Source: Leptospira jelokensis
GTDB taxonomy: Bacteria; Spirochaetota; Leptospiria; Leptospirales; Leptospiraceae
Direction of reading: 5' to 3'
Length of the DNA stretch: 64,000 bases
Assembly: GCF_004769635.1 (NCBI RefSeq)
Contig: NZ_RQGH01000013.1
Coordinates: forward strand, 1-64,000
Shown: piece by piece, positions 1-7,596 of the stretch
How the letters are laid out: every line of letters starts with the position of its first letter
Position numbering within the stretch: position 1 is the stretch's first letter
The notes under the pieces: model-generated
The model's database searches: none
What the model saw: only the letters and a program-made list of their open reading frames with translations
What the model was told of the DNA's origin: nothing
Position numbers and translations under genes: made by a program

Positions 1-1263
1 AAATTTTTCAAATTCGATGAAGTTGGCCAAATAAGAGAAAATCTGAAAAAAACAAAATATACTGATCAATAGCACACCAAATTTAGAAATTACTTTTTCT
101 AATTTAAAATTGAATTTCGACTTAAATACTTCAAGGAGTCGATCAATATTGTCTTTAACTTTATCTGAAACGACTAATAAATAAAAAAAACAAATCCCCA
201 TATTTACATCTGTTTTATATGACTGAGATATCCAAATATTTCCCTGTTCAGGAATTCTCCAAGAATCAAGTGGCAAAACAAGAATGCTCAAACATAATAA
301 CAAAACCATATGTAAAAATTTCCTTGTAAGGAAAATGGCAATTAGACCTAGTATTGTAACGAAAATTCGATGGTCATAAAGTGGACCAAAGGAATCTAAT
401 TCGTACCAATTTTTAGGCCAAAAAAAAGCATTCCCTAAAATAGTTTTGAACATTGCAAAACCACTTCCTAGACCTTGGGCTTTATTAGTTTCAATAATCC
501 AATACCGGAAATCCAAATTTCCAGATTTAAACTTAAGAAAAATTAGTATAAGAAGAACAGGAACAAAATGTTTTAAATGAATCCTTCGAAAATCCTTTAC
601 CAGATAAAATGTGAAAAAAACAAAAAAAATAAAATCAGTAAAAAGATTAGTAAGTCCAAAAAAAATGGAAAAACCTATGCAATAGTATGCAGAAACCAAA
701 TAACCGAAACGTTCCCTTCGATTGGATAAATAATAACTAAATAAACTTAAGTAAGTCAGTTGCAAAAATGGTAGGTAAGTTTCAGATAAAACTCTGTAAA
801 AATCAAAACGCACAAATAAATGAAAGAGAATGAAAGAGAAAAATATTTTTGCAAAGATTACAACTTGTTTCTCTCCCAACATCAATCGGATGGAAAAGAA
901 AGTTAAACCAACTAAAGTAAAAATGGTAACAAAACTTGAAAATAGTAGAATGAAAATTCCATTACTTAATGAATTAAGCAAAAGATATTTTGGCAAAATT
1001 GAAAAAAACAAAGATAGATAAAGATACAAACCAGGCATGTGATTACTAGTCACATATTCGTTTAATTTTCCACCTTTCGCTAGAAATAGGGCATTCTTAA
1101 TATTTTCACTTGCATCGCCCAAATGGACATAACGCCAATTAGCCAACTCAAAGATCCCAACATCTGCGCCTTTAAATTGAACGAAGATAAGTAAGGCAAA
1201 TATAGCAATAGAAACCAAAAGGATTTCAAGGAGGAATCTGTAAAACAATTCGAGAAATCTCAT
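1..1263 (-). CDS. Polytopic membrane protein, C-terminus cut by window edge
   Basis: An open frame runs from an ATG at 1263 to the left edge with no stop, giving about 421 residues of an incomplete protein. It begins MRFLELFYRFLLEILLVSIA, and about nine hydrophobic segments follow, separated by short loops rich in Lys, Arg and aromatics. An early loop contains NWRYVHLGD and a later one NWYELDSFGPLYDHR. The layout, with a long polar loop after the first membrane span, resembles GT-C-type integral membrane glycosyltransferases or the uncharacterised polytopic proteins common in leptospires. I see no diagnostic catalytic motif, so the function is unknown. The gene at 50151 is a protein of similar style. 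Reading frame and hydrophobicity are seen directly; the family suggestion is inference. Confidence 0.75.
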   Translation of the reverse strand, partial: MRFLELFYRFLLEILLVSIAIFALLIFVQFKGADVGIFELANWRYVHLGDASENIKNALFLAKGGKLNEYVTSNHMPGLYLYLSLFFSILPKYLLLNSLSNGIFILLFSSFVTIFTLVGLTFFSIRLMLGEKQVVIFAKIFFSFILFHLFVRFDFYRVLSETYLPFLQLTYLSLFSYYLSNRRERFGYLVSAYYCIGFSIFFGLTNLFTDFIFFVFFTFYLVKDFRRIHLKHFVPVLLILIFLKFKSGNLDFRYWIIETNKAQGLGSGFAMFKTILGNAFFWPKNWYELDSFGPLYDHRIFVTILGLIAIFLTRKFLHMVLLLCLSILVLPLDSWRIPEQGNIWISQSYKTDVNMGICFFYLLVVSDKVKDNIDRLLEVFKSKFNFKLEKVISKFGVLLISIFCFFQIFSYLANFIEFEKF

Positions 1264-1323
1264 AAACTAACACAATACTGCGAAGACTTTTACACATTTT
1301 CCTATTCAGGGAGGCTGTCAATT

Positions 1324-1340
1324 CGTATTCAGCGAATACG
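1324..1340. repeat. Short perfect inverted repeat between two minus-strand genes
   Basis: CGTATTC and GAATACG form a 7-bp perfect stem around a 3-base AGC loop. The repeat lies in the 192-base gap downstream of the SpoIIE phosphatase gene and upstream of the membrane protein at 1-1263. Neither strand has a T-run after the stem, so it is not a convincing intrinsic terminator. It could be an operator or an attenuating hairpin. Nothing else recognisable is seen in this gap. Confidence 0.3.
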
Positions 1341-1455
1341 CCAAGTTTCCCCTACTTATCATTTCAAAGAGAATCGACTCAGAAATTACCCAATAACCAA
1401 TCCTTATAGAATAAAAGGATGATTTAGATTGACTGCACTATTTATATCTTTCCGC

Positions 1456-3540
1456 TCAAACCACTTCAATCAACATAAGAGTCGAATCATCTTTCCAAAC
1501 GGTTTTATTCATTTTTTGGTATAACATCGATTGGATGGATGGAATGACTTCGGCGAAGGGCAAACCGTTCGTACTTTGGATGGTACGAAGCAATTCATCC
1601 CATGCTTGCATTCCATCTGCTTCATTTAACTCTTCAAAAAGTCCATCGGTAAACAAAAAGATCCGGTCTCCTGACTCAACTTTTGTTTCAAAAATGCCGT
1701 AACGATAGTGTTCCAAAATGCCAATGATGGGTCCCGTGTTCTCTAATATCATTGGTTCGGAGTTCTTTTTTAGGATGACTTGGTTTTGTACACCACCTCC
1801 CGCATAACGGAGGATACTTTGGTGGAAATCAAAATCCATTACTAAGGCAGGGAAATAAATTTGCAAATCCGCATTTTTATCATAAAAATGTTGGTTCATG
1901 TAGAACAAAAGATCATTGGGACGCATGGCCACAGCCGAAACCCTTTCAAACTCTGATTGGATCATCATAGAATACAATGCAGCTTGTAATCCATGCCCTG
2001 TGGCATCTCCCAAAAAAAACCGATAGTAAAAATCTTGGATCCTTTTTACAAAATAGATATCACCTCCTACATCTGCAGTCGGTTTGTACAAAATGTCCAC
2101 TTTCAGATACGGTTCCATCTCTGGAACCTTCGTGACACTGTGGATGATGGACTTGGCAAGTCTCATGTCCTTTGTGATTTGATCCAATTTACTTTGTAAT
2201 TCGATTGTTTTTTCTTTGACACGCGACTCTAATCGTTCGTTTAAAATTGTAATTTGGTTTTGTACCTTTTGAAGGGTTTGGTTTTTTTCTGAAAGTTCAA
2301 TTGCAAGGTTCTCTGCTTCGACAAATCCTTTTGAAAAATTTCGTGCGATGTAAATGGATTGCACAAAGAACATCATAAAAATTCCAAAATGGATGGTAAG
2401 TGGAGAATTGATGATGAGGTTATTGACCAAAATATCGTTCACAAAACTGGTCACAAAGACCAAAAAGCTAGTTAAAAAAATGATGGAACCAGGAAGTTTA
2501 TCTTGGATTGCCCGATACAAAACGATGATCGTGTACAAAGCTCCAAATAAAGTAAATATTTGAAAAGGGATCATCAAATAGGTGTAAAACGATGACCTCG
2601 TTACCATGACGATAAAACAAAACGAAAAACCAAAATACTTTAGTAACTCATAAACTCTTCTTGAGAAATATGGTTTAAATAACAAGTATACATACCTTGC
2701 AAATATTGGTGTGATAAAGAAAAAACTTAGGTAACTGAGTTTTAAGTGAATTTCCCAAGGGAGATTGGGAAACAATTGTACGAGGTATTTATTACCTGTG
2801 ATAAACACACGTAAGGCCACAAGAATACAAGTTAATGCAAACCAATAGGTAAATGGATCTTTTTTACGATTCCAATACAAGAAGATATGATACAAACCCA
2901 TGAACAGGATACTTCCCACCACCAACATATCACGCAGGATTTCGAACTCAAATTGTTTGTGGATTTCGGAAGTTCTTCCTACTGTCAGGATCTGTGCTGG
3001 TCCACCTTTTCGATGGTGGTAATTGGAAATTTGTAATAAAAAGGAGGTTTGGTTTTCTTTTGGAATAAAATCAATGATTTGAGGTCGGTATTCAGGTATT
3101 CCAGTTTGGTAAGAAGTAGAAACAAATCCATTTGAACCTAATTTTTCACCATCAACAAACAAATTATAGGCGGTTTCCATTTCAGGCAATTTGATAGAAA
3201 GAGGGATCCCCTTTTGTCCATGCACAAATTCTAAATGAAATGTTGCATACCCATCACCTGCTAAAAATCCCTTTTCCAAAAAGGAATTTGTCCATACACC
3301 TGGAACGGTAAAATAATGAGGTTCGCGGATGGATTTGATTTCAGGTAATTCTTTTGGTAAAAACAAAAGGCCTGGGTAATACTCCCAATCTCCTACCAAT
3401 TGGATGGTATGATTCGGATTTGCCAAATACTGATCGGCTGTTAGGTGACCTTTCTTTGCTACGGGTGGTACTTCTGTCACAGAACATGACAAAAGTACCA
3501 AACTCCAGAGGAAACAAGTCCAAGGGAGATACTGTTTCAC
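1456..3540 (-). CDS. Lipoprotein-anchored 7TM SpoIIE/PP2C-type serine phosphatase
   Basis: Predicted 694-residue membrane signalling phosphatase. I chose the GTG at 3540, 16 bases after the citrate synthase stop, because it yields a compact signal sequence ending in the lipobox LLSC; the longer ATG frame from 3606 would overlap the upstream gene. An extracytoplasmic beta-rich sensor region (about residues 30-190) is followed by about seven membrane helices (about 200-400), a coiled coil (about 405-480) and a C-terminal PPM/SpoIIE phosphatase domain from about 490. The domain shows DVGGD, GDATGHG, FTDG and KDDST, so the metal-binding aspartates are present. The layout matches 7TMR-DISM receptors fused to RsbU-like phosphatases, which dephosphorylate STAS anti-sigma antagonists. 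A STAS gene lies two genes upstream at 4894, a plausible substrate by inference. The sensed ligand is unknown. Confidence 0.88.
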   Translation of the reverse strand: MKQYLPWTCFLWSLVLLSCSVTEVPPVAKKGHLTADQYLANPNHTIQLVGDWEYYPGLLFLPKELPEIKSIREPHYFTVPGVWTNSFLEKGFLAGDGYATFHLEFVHGQKGIPLSIKLPEMETAYNLFVDGEKLGSNGFVSTSYQTGIPEYRPQIIDFIPKENQTSFLLQISNYHHRKGGPAQILTVGRTSEIHKQFEFEILRDMLVVGSILFMGLYHIFLYWNRKKDPFTYWFALTCILVALRVFITGNKYLVQLFPNLPWEIHLKLSYLSFFFITPIFARYVYLLFKPYFSRRVYELLKYFGFSFCFIVMVTRSSFYTYLMIPFQIFTLFGALYTIIVLYRAIQDKLPGSIIFLTSFLVFVTSFVNDILVNNLIINSPLTIHFGIFMMFFVQSIYIARNFSKGFVEAENLAIELSEKNQTLQKVQNQITILNERLESRVKEKTIELQSKLDQITKDMRLAKSIIHSVTKVPEMEPYLKVDILYKPTADVGGDIYFVKRIQDFYYRFFLGDATGHGLQAALYSMMIQSEFERVSAVAMRPNDLLFYMNQHFYDKNADLQIYFPALVMDFDFHQSILRYAGGGVQNQVILKKNSEPMILENTGPIIGILEHYRYGIFETKVESGDRIFLFTDGLFEELNEADGMQAWDELLRTIQSTNGLPFAEVIPSIQSMLYQKMNKTVWKDDSTLMLIEVV

Positions 3541-3556
3541 AAATTCCCGTTTTCCC

Positions 3557-4837
3557 CTAGAGACGGTTGGCGATCGGAATGTACTTTCTTTGGTTTTCGC
3601 CCACATATATTTGTTTTGGACGAACTTTTGAGAAATCTCCTTTCATCCTTTGTTCTCTCCAATGGGCAAGCCAACCGGGGAGCCTTCCAATCACTTGCAT
3701 CACAGAGAACATATTTTTGGGGATTCCCAAGGTATGGAAAACCAAACCAGAATAATACTCCAAGTTTGGATACAGGAGATTTTCCATAAAATAAGAATCG
3801 TTCCAAACAACTTCATCAATTTGCAAAGCAATGTCTTCTACCGCACTCAGTTTTCGGCCTTTGTAAAATTCTTTGATGATCTCACGTGCCACCTGTGCCC
3901 TTGGACTGACCACATCGTATGCCTTTTGTCCAAAACCATTGGTTCGGATGGTGAGTCCTCCCCGTTTGAATCTTTCAAAGTAATCTTTCACAGGAGTTTT
4001 TGTTTTGATGATGTCTTCGATGAGGCCAATGGCAGCAGTTGGCCTTCCACCTTCCCTTGCTCCCCATTGTGCCATGATCCCAGCTGAAATGGATGCAAAC
4101 AAATTCGCTTGGGTGGAGCCAACCACTTGCACAGCAGTATTGGATACATTTTGTTCGTGGTCAGCATGAAGGATCCACATTTGGTTTAGGATACGATCAA
4201 ATTCTTCTGGAACATTGTAATTGTCTGCAGGCAATTTGTGCATCATATACAAAAAGTTCGTGCAGTAAGGATTTTTATCGAGTGGGTATACAAAGGGATG
4301 GCCCACAGCGTGTTTGTAAGTGAAAGCAGCAATGGTACGAATTTTGGCGAGTAATCGTGCAATTAAGTCTACGCCCATATCTAACTTTTCTTCGTACTCT
4401 TCTAAATAATAACTCGATAAAGAGGTTACCATCACTGATAAAACAGCGAGTGGGTTTGCCACACCAGGGAAACCATCAAATAGATTTAACATATCCTCAT
4501 GGATCATGGAGTGTTTTGAAAGGCGACTTGAAAAATCACTTAACTCTTGCTTTGTGGGAAGGTTACCATAAATTAATAAAAAAGATGTTTCAACAAAAGT
4601 AGATTGGTATGCAAGTTCTTTAAGGTCGTATCCACGATAGGTAAGTTCTCCTTTTTCAGGATCACGTCTGGAAACTTTTGATAAACCAAGGGCAGTATTA
4701 AACAAGCCAGGGTCAACAGTGACAAGCCCTGTTTTTCGATAAAAATCAGTAAGGTCAATGCCTTCCTTTCCATCAGTACCAGTGATCACTGGAAGTTTGT
4801 ATGTTTTGCCTTTGATGTGGATTTCCACTTCACTCAT
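3557..4837 (-). CDS. Citrate synthase homologue with all three catalytic residues replaced
   Basis: A 426-residue protein aligning with type II citrate synthase over its full length, including the N-terminal beta domain, ILHADHEQN at 222-230, SPRA at 311-314 and GWLAHW at 388-393. Substrate-binding arginines appear kept (R313, R385, R406 by alignment to E. coli GltA R314, R387, R407). The catalytic triad does not: GPxHGG reads GAREGG (E262 for His264), GFGH reads GFGQ (Q304 for His305), and VDFYSG reads LEYYSG (E360 for Asp362). The frame is intact and flanking motifs are well conserved, so decay or sequencing error is unlikely. It may be a paralogue with altered chemistry or a non-catalytic ligand sensor. 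It sits between a STAS gene and a SpoIIE phosphatase gene. A GAGAGG sequence precedes the ATG. I withhold the name gltA because the activity is doubtful. Confidence 0.85.
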   Translation of the reverse strand: MSEVEIHIKGKTYKLPVITGTDGKEGIDLTDFYRKTGLVTVDPGLFNTALGLSKVSRRDPEKGELTYRGYDLKELAYQSTFVETSFLLIYGNLPTKQELSDFSSRLSKHSMIHEDMLNLFDGFPGVANPLAVLSVMVTSLSSYYLEEYEEKLDMGVDLIARLLAKIRTIAAFTYKHAVGHPFVYPLDKNPYCTNFLYMMHKLPADNYNVPEEFDRILNQMWILHADHEQNVSNTAVQVVGSTQANLFASISAGIMAQWGAREGGRPTAAIGLIEDIIKTKTPVKDYFERFKRGGLTIRTNGFGQKAYDVVSPRAQVAREIIKEFYKGRKLSAVEDIALQIDEVVWNDSYFMENLLYPNLEYYSGLVFHTLGIPKNMFSVMQVIGRLPGWLAHWREQRMKGDFSKVRPKQIYVGENQRKYIPIANRL

Positions 4838-4893
4838 GAAAAGACCTCTCTCCCTCCTATCTTAGCAAACGTAAGTTAGGAATCTAGAAGAAT

Positions 4894-5241
4894 TTACACT
4901 TGGGCGAGTGCAGAATGAAGGGAATCGTGAATGAGAACAAAATCAGTGAGTCCCACAATGTCCATCACCTTGCGGAAATGAGTATTGAGTCCGGCAAATT
5001 CAATTTTGCCCTGGTTCTCGGAGGATTTTGTGATGAGGCTGATGAGAGTGGCAATGCCTGCTGAGTTGATGTACGAAGTTTCTGAAAAGTTAAGGATCAC
5101 ACGAGAACGTTTGTCCTGTGGGATCGATTCGTAAGATTCGACAATTTCTTCTTCCGCTTCGGATGTGATTTCGCCAGAAATATGGATCACCGGGAGGTTC
5201 CCCCCGTTCTCAAATCCCAATCGAATCTTAAACTCTTCCAT
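4894..5241 (-). CDS. STAS-domain anti-sigma factor antagonist
   Basis: A 115-residue single-domain STAS protein of the SpoIIAA/RsbV type. I chose the second of two adjacent ATG codons (MEEFKIRL) because GGAGG lies 6 bases upstream; the first ATG at 5244 is only 3 bases from it. VIHISGEI forms the first strands, and YINSAGIATL holds the serine aligned with the phosphorylated Ser58 of SpoIIAA. In partner switching such a protein, when dephosphorylated, sequesters an anti-sigma kinase. No kinase gene is adjacent, but a SpoIIE phosphatase lies two genes downstream on the same strand, so this may be its substrate. The 52-base gap to the citrate synthase homologue allows co-transcription. Confidence 0.88.
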   Translation of the reverse strand: MEEFKIRLGFENGGNLPVIHISGEITSEAEEEIVESYESIPQDKRSRVILNFSETSYINSAGIATLISLITKSSENQGKIEFAGLNTHFRKVMDIVGLTDFVLIHDSLHSALAQV

Positions 5242-5286
5242 CATTAGCCTCCAGGGAATTCCACTGAGAACGCGGGTCAACAAAAA

Positions 5287-5508
5287 TTAGGATTTCGATT
5301 TTCTTTCTTCTTTTGTCATCCGACCAAAGGGTTGTTTGCACTTTCGGCAGACAAAATAGATGTCCGTTGGTGTAGCAGATATCCCGACAAGGCCCATGGC
5401 AATCATCCCCCAAGTGGAATATTTCACAACCTTACGGGCGTTCTCATCTTCCCGAGTGGTTCCACAATCACAGGTGGGTCGGTCAGCTTTTTTGATGATT
5501 TGGTTCAT
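5287..5508 (-). CDS. Small zinc-ribbon-like protein with one hydrophobic segment
   Basis: A 73-residue protein with CDC near the N-terminus and CRKC near the C-terminus, a four-cysteine arrangement suited to binding one metal. A hydrophobic stretch of about 18 residues (around 34-52) lies between the cysteine pairs and might span or touch the membrane. The C-terminus is basic. I do not recognise a family. It sits in a minus-strand run between cytochrome c and the STAS gene with gaps of about 50 bases, so co-transcription is plausible. The function is unknown. Confidence 0.65.
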   Translation of the reverse strand: MNQIIKKADRPTCDCGTTREDENARKVVKYSTWGMIAMGLVGISATPTDIYFVCRKCKQPFGRMTKEERKSKS

Positions 5509-5558
5509 AAAGGAAGGGTTTCGGTTCCGCTAAAAAAACGGAACCGAAAATAGGCAAT

Positions 5559-5963
5559 TTAATTTTTAGAAAGGTATTCTACGTATTTTGCAAGGATATT
5601 GATGTTTTCATCACCCAAATGGCCATAGGCTACCATTGGAGATCCTTTGATTCCTTGTTTCAAAGTTTTGGTGATACCAGCAATTGTGTTTCCATTTTTC
5701 CATTCAGAAGCAGGAGATTTATAGTTTCTTGGTTTTGGATTGAGAGCAGCAGCTGCAGCACCGTCACCAGCTCCTTTTTCACCGTGGCAAGAAGAACAAT
5801 TTTGAAGGTACAATTCTTCTCCTTTTGCAATGTCAGGATCGGCACTAGAACTAGTTTCCTGAGCAGCTGGTGTTTCTTCTTTTGGTTTGGAGTCGCCACA
5901 AGCCACCATCACAAATGCGAAGGAGACAGCGAGTAGAGAGACTAATACTTTTTTTGAGTTCAT
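5559..5963 (-). CDS. Cytochrome c lipoprotein, class I type
   Basis: A 134-residue exported electron-transfer protein. The N-terminus is a lipoprotein signal with lipobox VMVAC at about residue 22, followed by a Glu/Ser/Ala-rich linker. One haem-attachment motif, CSSCH, is near residue 56, and a later SPMVAY supplies a likely axial methionine, as in small monohaem cytochromes c. The start is well supported: GGAG lies 6 bases before the ATG. It probably sits on the periplasmic side of a membrane through its lipid. The electron donor and acceptor cannot be read from the neighbours, which are not respiratory genes. Confidence 0.9.
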   Translation of the reverse strand: MNSKKVLVSLLAVSFAFVMVACGDSKPKEETPAAQETSSSADPDIAKGEELYLQNCSSCHGEKGAGDGAAAAALNPKPRNYKSPASEWKNGNTIAGITKTLKQGIKGSPMVAYGHLGDENINILAKYVEYLSKN

Positions 5964-6026
5964 TTCTTACTCCGAGATAAGGATGGCTCCAGTCTCCTAC
6001 CCTTCTCATCTTTTGAAAAGAAGAAA

Positions 6027-6941
6027 TCAGTTTTTTTCTAAAAGATTTGAGAGAGCCTTTTCTAAATTTTGAAACTGAAACTCATAACCTGATTGTAATA
6101 GTTTTTCAGGGACAACGTATTGACCTTTTGTCACAACTACACTGCCTTCGCCAAATAACGCTTGTATAGCGAAACTAGGTACTTTGAAAATATTGGGACG
6201 TTTTAAAGTTTTTGCCAACTGTTTTGAAAATTCCGCATTACTTGTCGGATTGGGAGAAACCAAATTAAAGGCACCTTTTGCAGATTCTAGTGCCATCAAA
6301 TGTAATGTTGCGTGGATAAAATCAGAGAGATGGATCCAACTCATCCCTTGGTTTCCAGAAGCGATGGCACCACCGACTCCCAATAGAAATGGAGGGATCA
6401 TTTTTTCTAATGCACCACCGTTTGGTGAAAGCACGATTCCCGTACGGAGTAGAATCGTTCTAATTCCTGAATGTTCCAAAGGTTTGGTTTGGTTTTCCCA
6501 ATCCACACAGAGATTTGCTAAAAAATCATCCCCAGGAGGGGACAACTCGGAAAAGGGAGGGTGGACCGATTCGGACATTCCATAATAACCAACAGCACTT
6601 GCATTTAAGAAAACTTTGGGTGGTGTCTTAAGGTCTTGGATGCGTGCGACTAGTCCTCTTGTGAATTCAATCCTTGAGGTACGAATCAATTGTTTTCGTT
6701 CTTCTGTCCACCTAACGCCTGCAATTGGTTCACCAACTAAATTGAGAATCGCATCAAGTCCCTCTAAATCCGAGGATTGTGGCAAAAGGCAACTTACAAA
6801 TTCTAGTTCTGGAATTTTGGATAAAGATTTTGGAATCGACTTCCTACGAGAGAAAACACGAAAACGATGGCCATGTTTGACAGCAGTTTCAATGAAGGAC
6901 GTTCCAATAAGGCCTGTTCCACCTAAAATTCCAATTTTCAT
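6027..6941 (-). CDS. TIGR01777-type NAD(P)-dependent epimerase-like protein (YfcH-like)
   Basis: A 304-residue extended SDR-like protein. It starts MKIGILGGTGLIGTSF, the Rossmann dinucleotide-binding motif GGTGxIG. Further landmarks are ILNLVGEPIAG, RWTEERKQ and VGYYG with the Tyr of the active-site region, then SWIHLSDF. This set is typical of the YfcH/TIGR01777 family (about 300 residues), related to nucleotide-sugar epimerases but mostly without assigned substrates. It is the first gene of the minus-strand block, 63 bases upstream of cytochrome c. The family is recognised with good confidence; the substrate is unknown. Confidence 0.85.
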   Translation of the reverse strand: MKIGILGGTGLIGTSFIETAVKHGHRFRVFSRRKSIPKSLSKIPELEFVSCLLPQSSDLEGLDAILNLVGEPIAGVRWTEERKQLIRTSRIEFTRGLVARIQDLKTPPKVFLNASAVGYYGMSESVHPPFSELSPPGDDFLANLCVDWENQTKPLEHSGIRTILLRTGIVLSPNGGALEKMIPPFLLGVGGAIASGNQGMSWIHLSDFIHATLHLMALESAKGAFNLVSPNPTSNAEFSKQLAKTLKRPNIFKVPSFAIQALFGEGSVVVTKGQYVVPEKLLQSGYEFQFQNLEKALSNLLEKN

Positions 6942-7014
6942 AACGACTCCAATGGATGGTGTAAATAAAAAAAGAAGTAGCCCTTTTTCGCATTCAGCAT
7001 AAGTTTTTCTTTCT

Positions 7015-7596
7015 ATGAGACCTGTGATTGTTTTTCCGATTCTTTTTTGTGTCGTTTGTATTCTCTTTGGAAACTACTTTCTGTATTCTGGAACTAACCA
7101 AAAGATCGAACGTTACAAAGAAAATCCACCGTTTCGCATCGAAGACGTAACTGCATCCACTGGGCTTTCGTTTCTATTAGACAAAAATCCTTCCACAGTT
7201 TGGAGAAAGATTCGTAACTCGCCGGTCGATTTTGATTTTTTCTTAGAAATGCAACTCTCTCATGTTTGGGATGGGAAGGTTTTCCAACCTAGAAAATTTG
7301 AATCCCTATCGGTAGAAGCATGCCCAAATGACACGATCCCTCCTTTTACTTTACGATTTTTGTTACGAGAGAGCATCAATGTAGACAAAGAACTCCGAAT
7401 GCCAAAGGATATAGTTTCATTTGTACATTTGTTCCAAGAAAAAGGGAAACACCAAATTTCCATTCCACTAGACAAACTCCCCAAGTTCCAAATCGAAACT
7501 GAGTATCCAAAGAATATTTATATCCTAACTCCGGAATTCAAATTAAACGGCGGAACTGGTTGTTTGGCTGAAGTGAAATTAAAAGAGGTTTTATGA
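7015..7596 (+). CDS. Hypothetical membrane-anchored or exported protein
   Basis: A 193-residue protein with an N-terminal hydrophobic helix (about residues 3-26, VIVFPILFCVVCILFGNYF) that could be an uncleaved anchor or signal peptide. The rest is soluble and beta-rich in appearance, with two cysteines (about 103 and 184) that could form a disulfide outside the cytoplasm. I do not recognise a family. Its stop overlaps the start of the MoxR-like ATPase in an ATGA, so the two are probably translated together and it may be the exported component of that gene set. Confidence 0.7.
   Translation: MRPVIVFPILFCVVCILFGNYFLYSGTNQKIERYKENPPFRIEDVTASTGLSFLLDKNPSTVWRKIRNSPVDFDFFLEMQLSHVWDGKVFQPRKFESLSVEACPNDTIPPFTLRFLLRESINVDKELRMPKDIVSFVHLFQEKGKHQISIPLDKLPKFQIETEYPKNIYILTPEFKLNGGTGCLAEVKLKEVL

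Noticed and set aside
830..1021. A 63-residue plus-strand frame near the left edge
   Set aside because: It lies antisense inside the open minus-strand membrane protein frame at 1-1263 and has no supporting feature.
3541..3606. ATG start at 3606 for the SpoIIE phosphatase
   Set aside because: It would overlap the upstream gene by about 50 bases and bury the lipoprotein signal. The GTG at 3540 fits the signal and spacing better.
3537..4323. Open frames on both strands over the citrate synthase homologue
   Set aside because: The citrate synthase frame explains the region along its whole length; the others have no recognisable features.
3557..4837. Citrate synthase homologue as a pseudogene
   Set aside because: There is no frameshift or stop, and length and non-catalytic motifs are fully kept. 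The changes are confined to specific catalytic positions.
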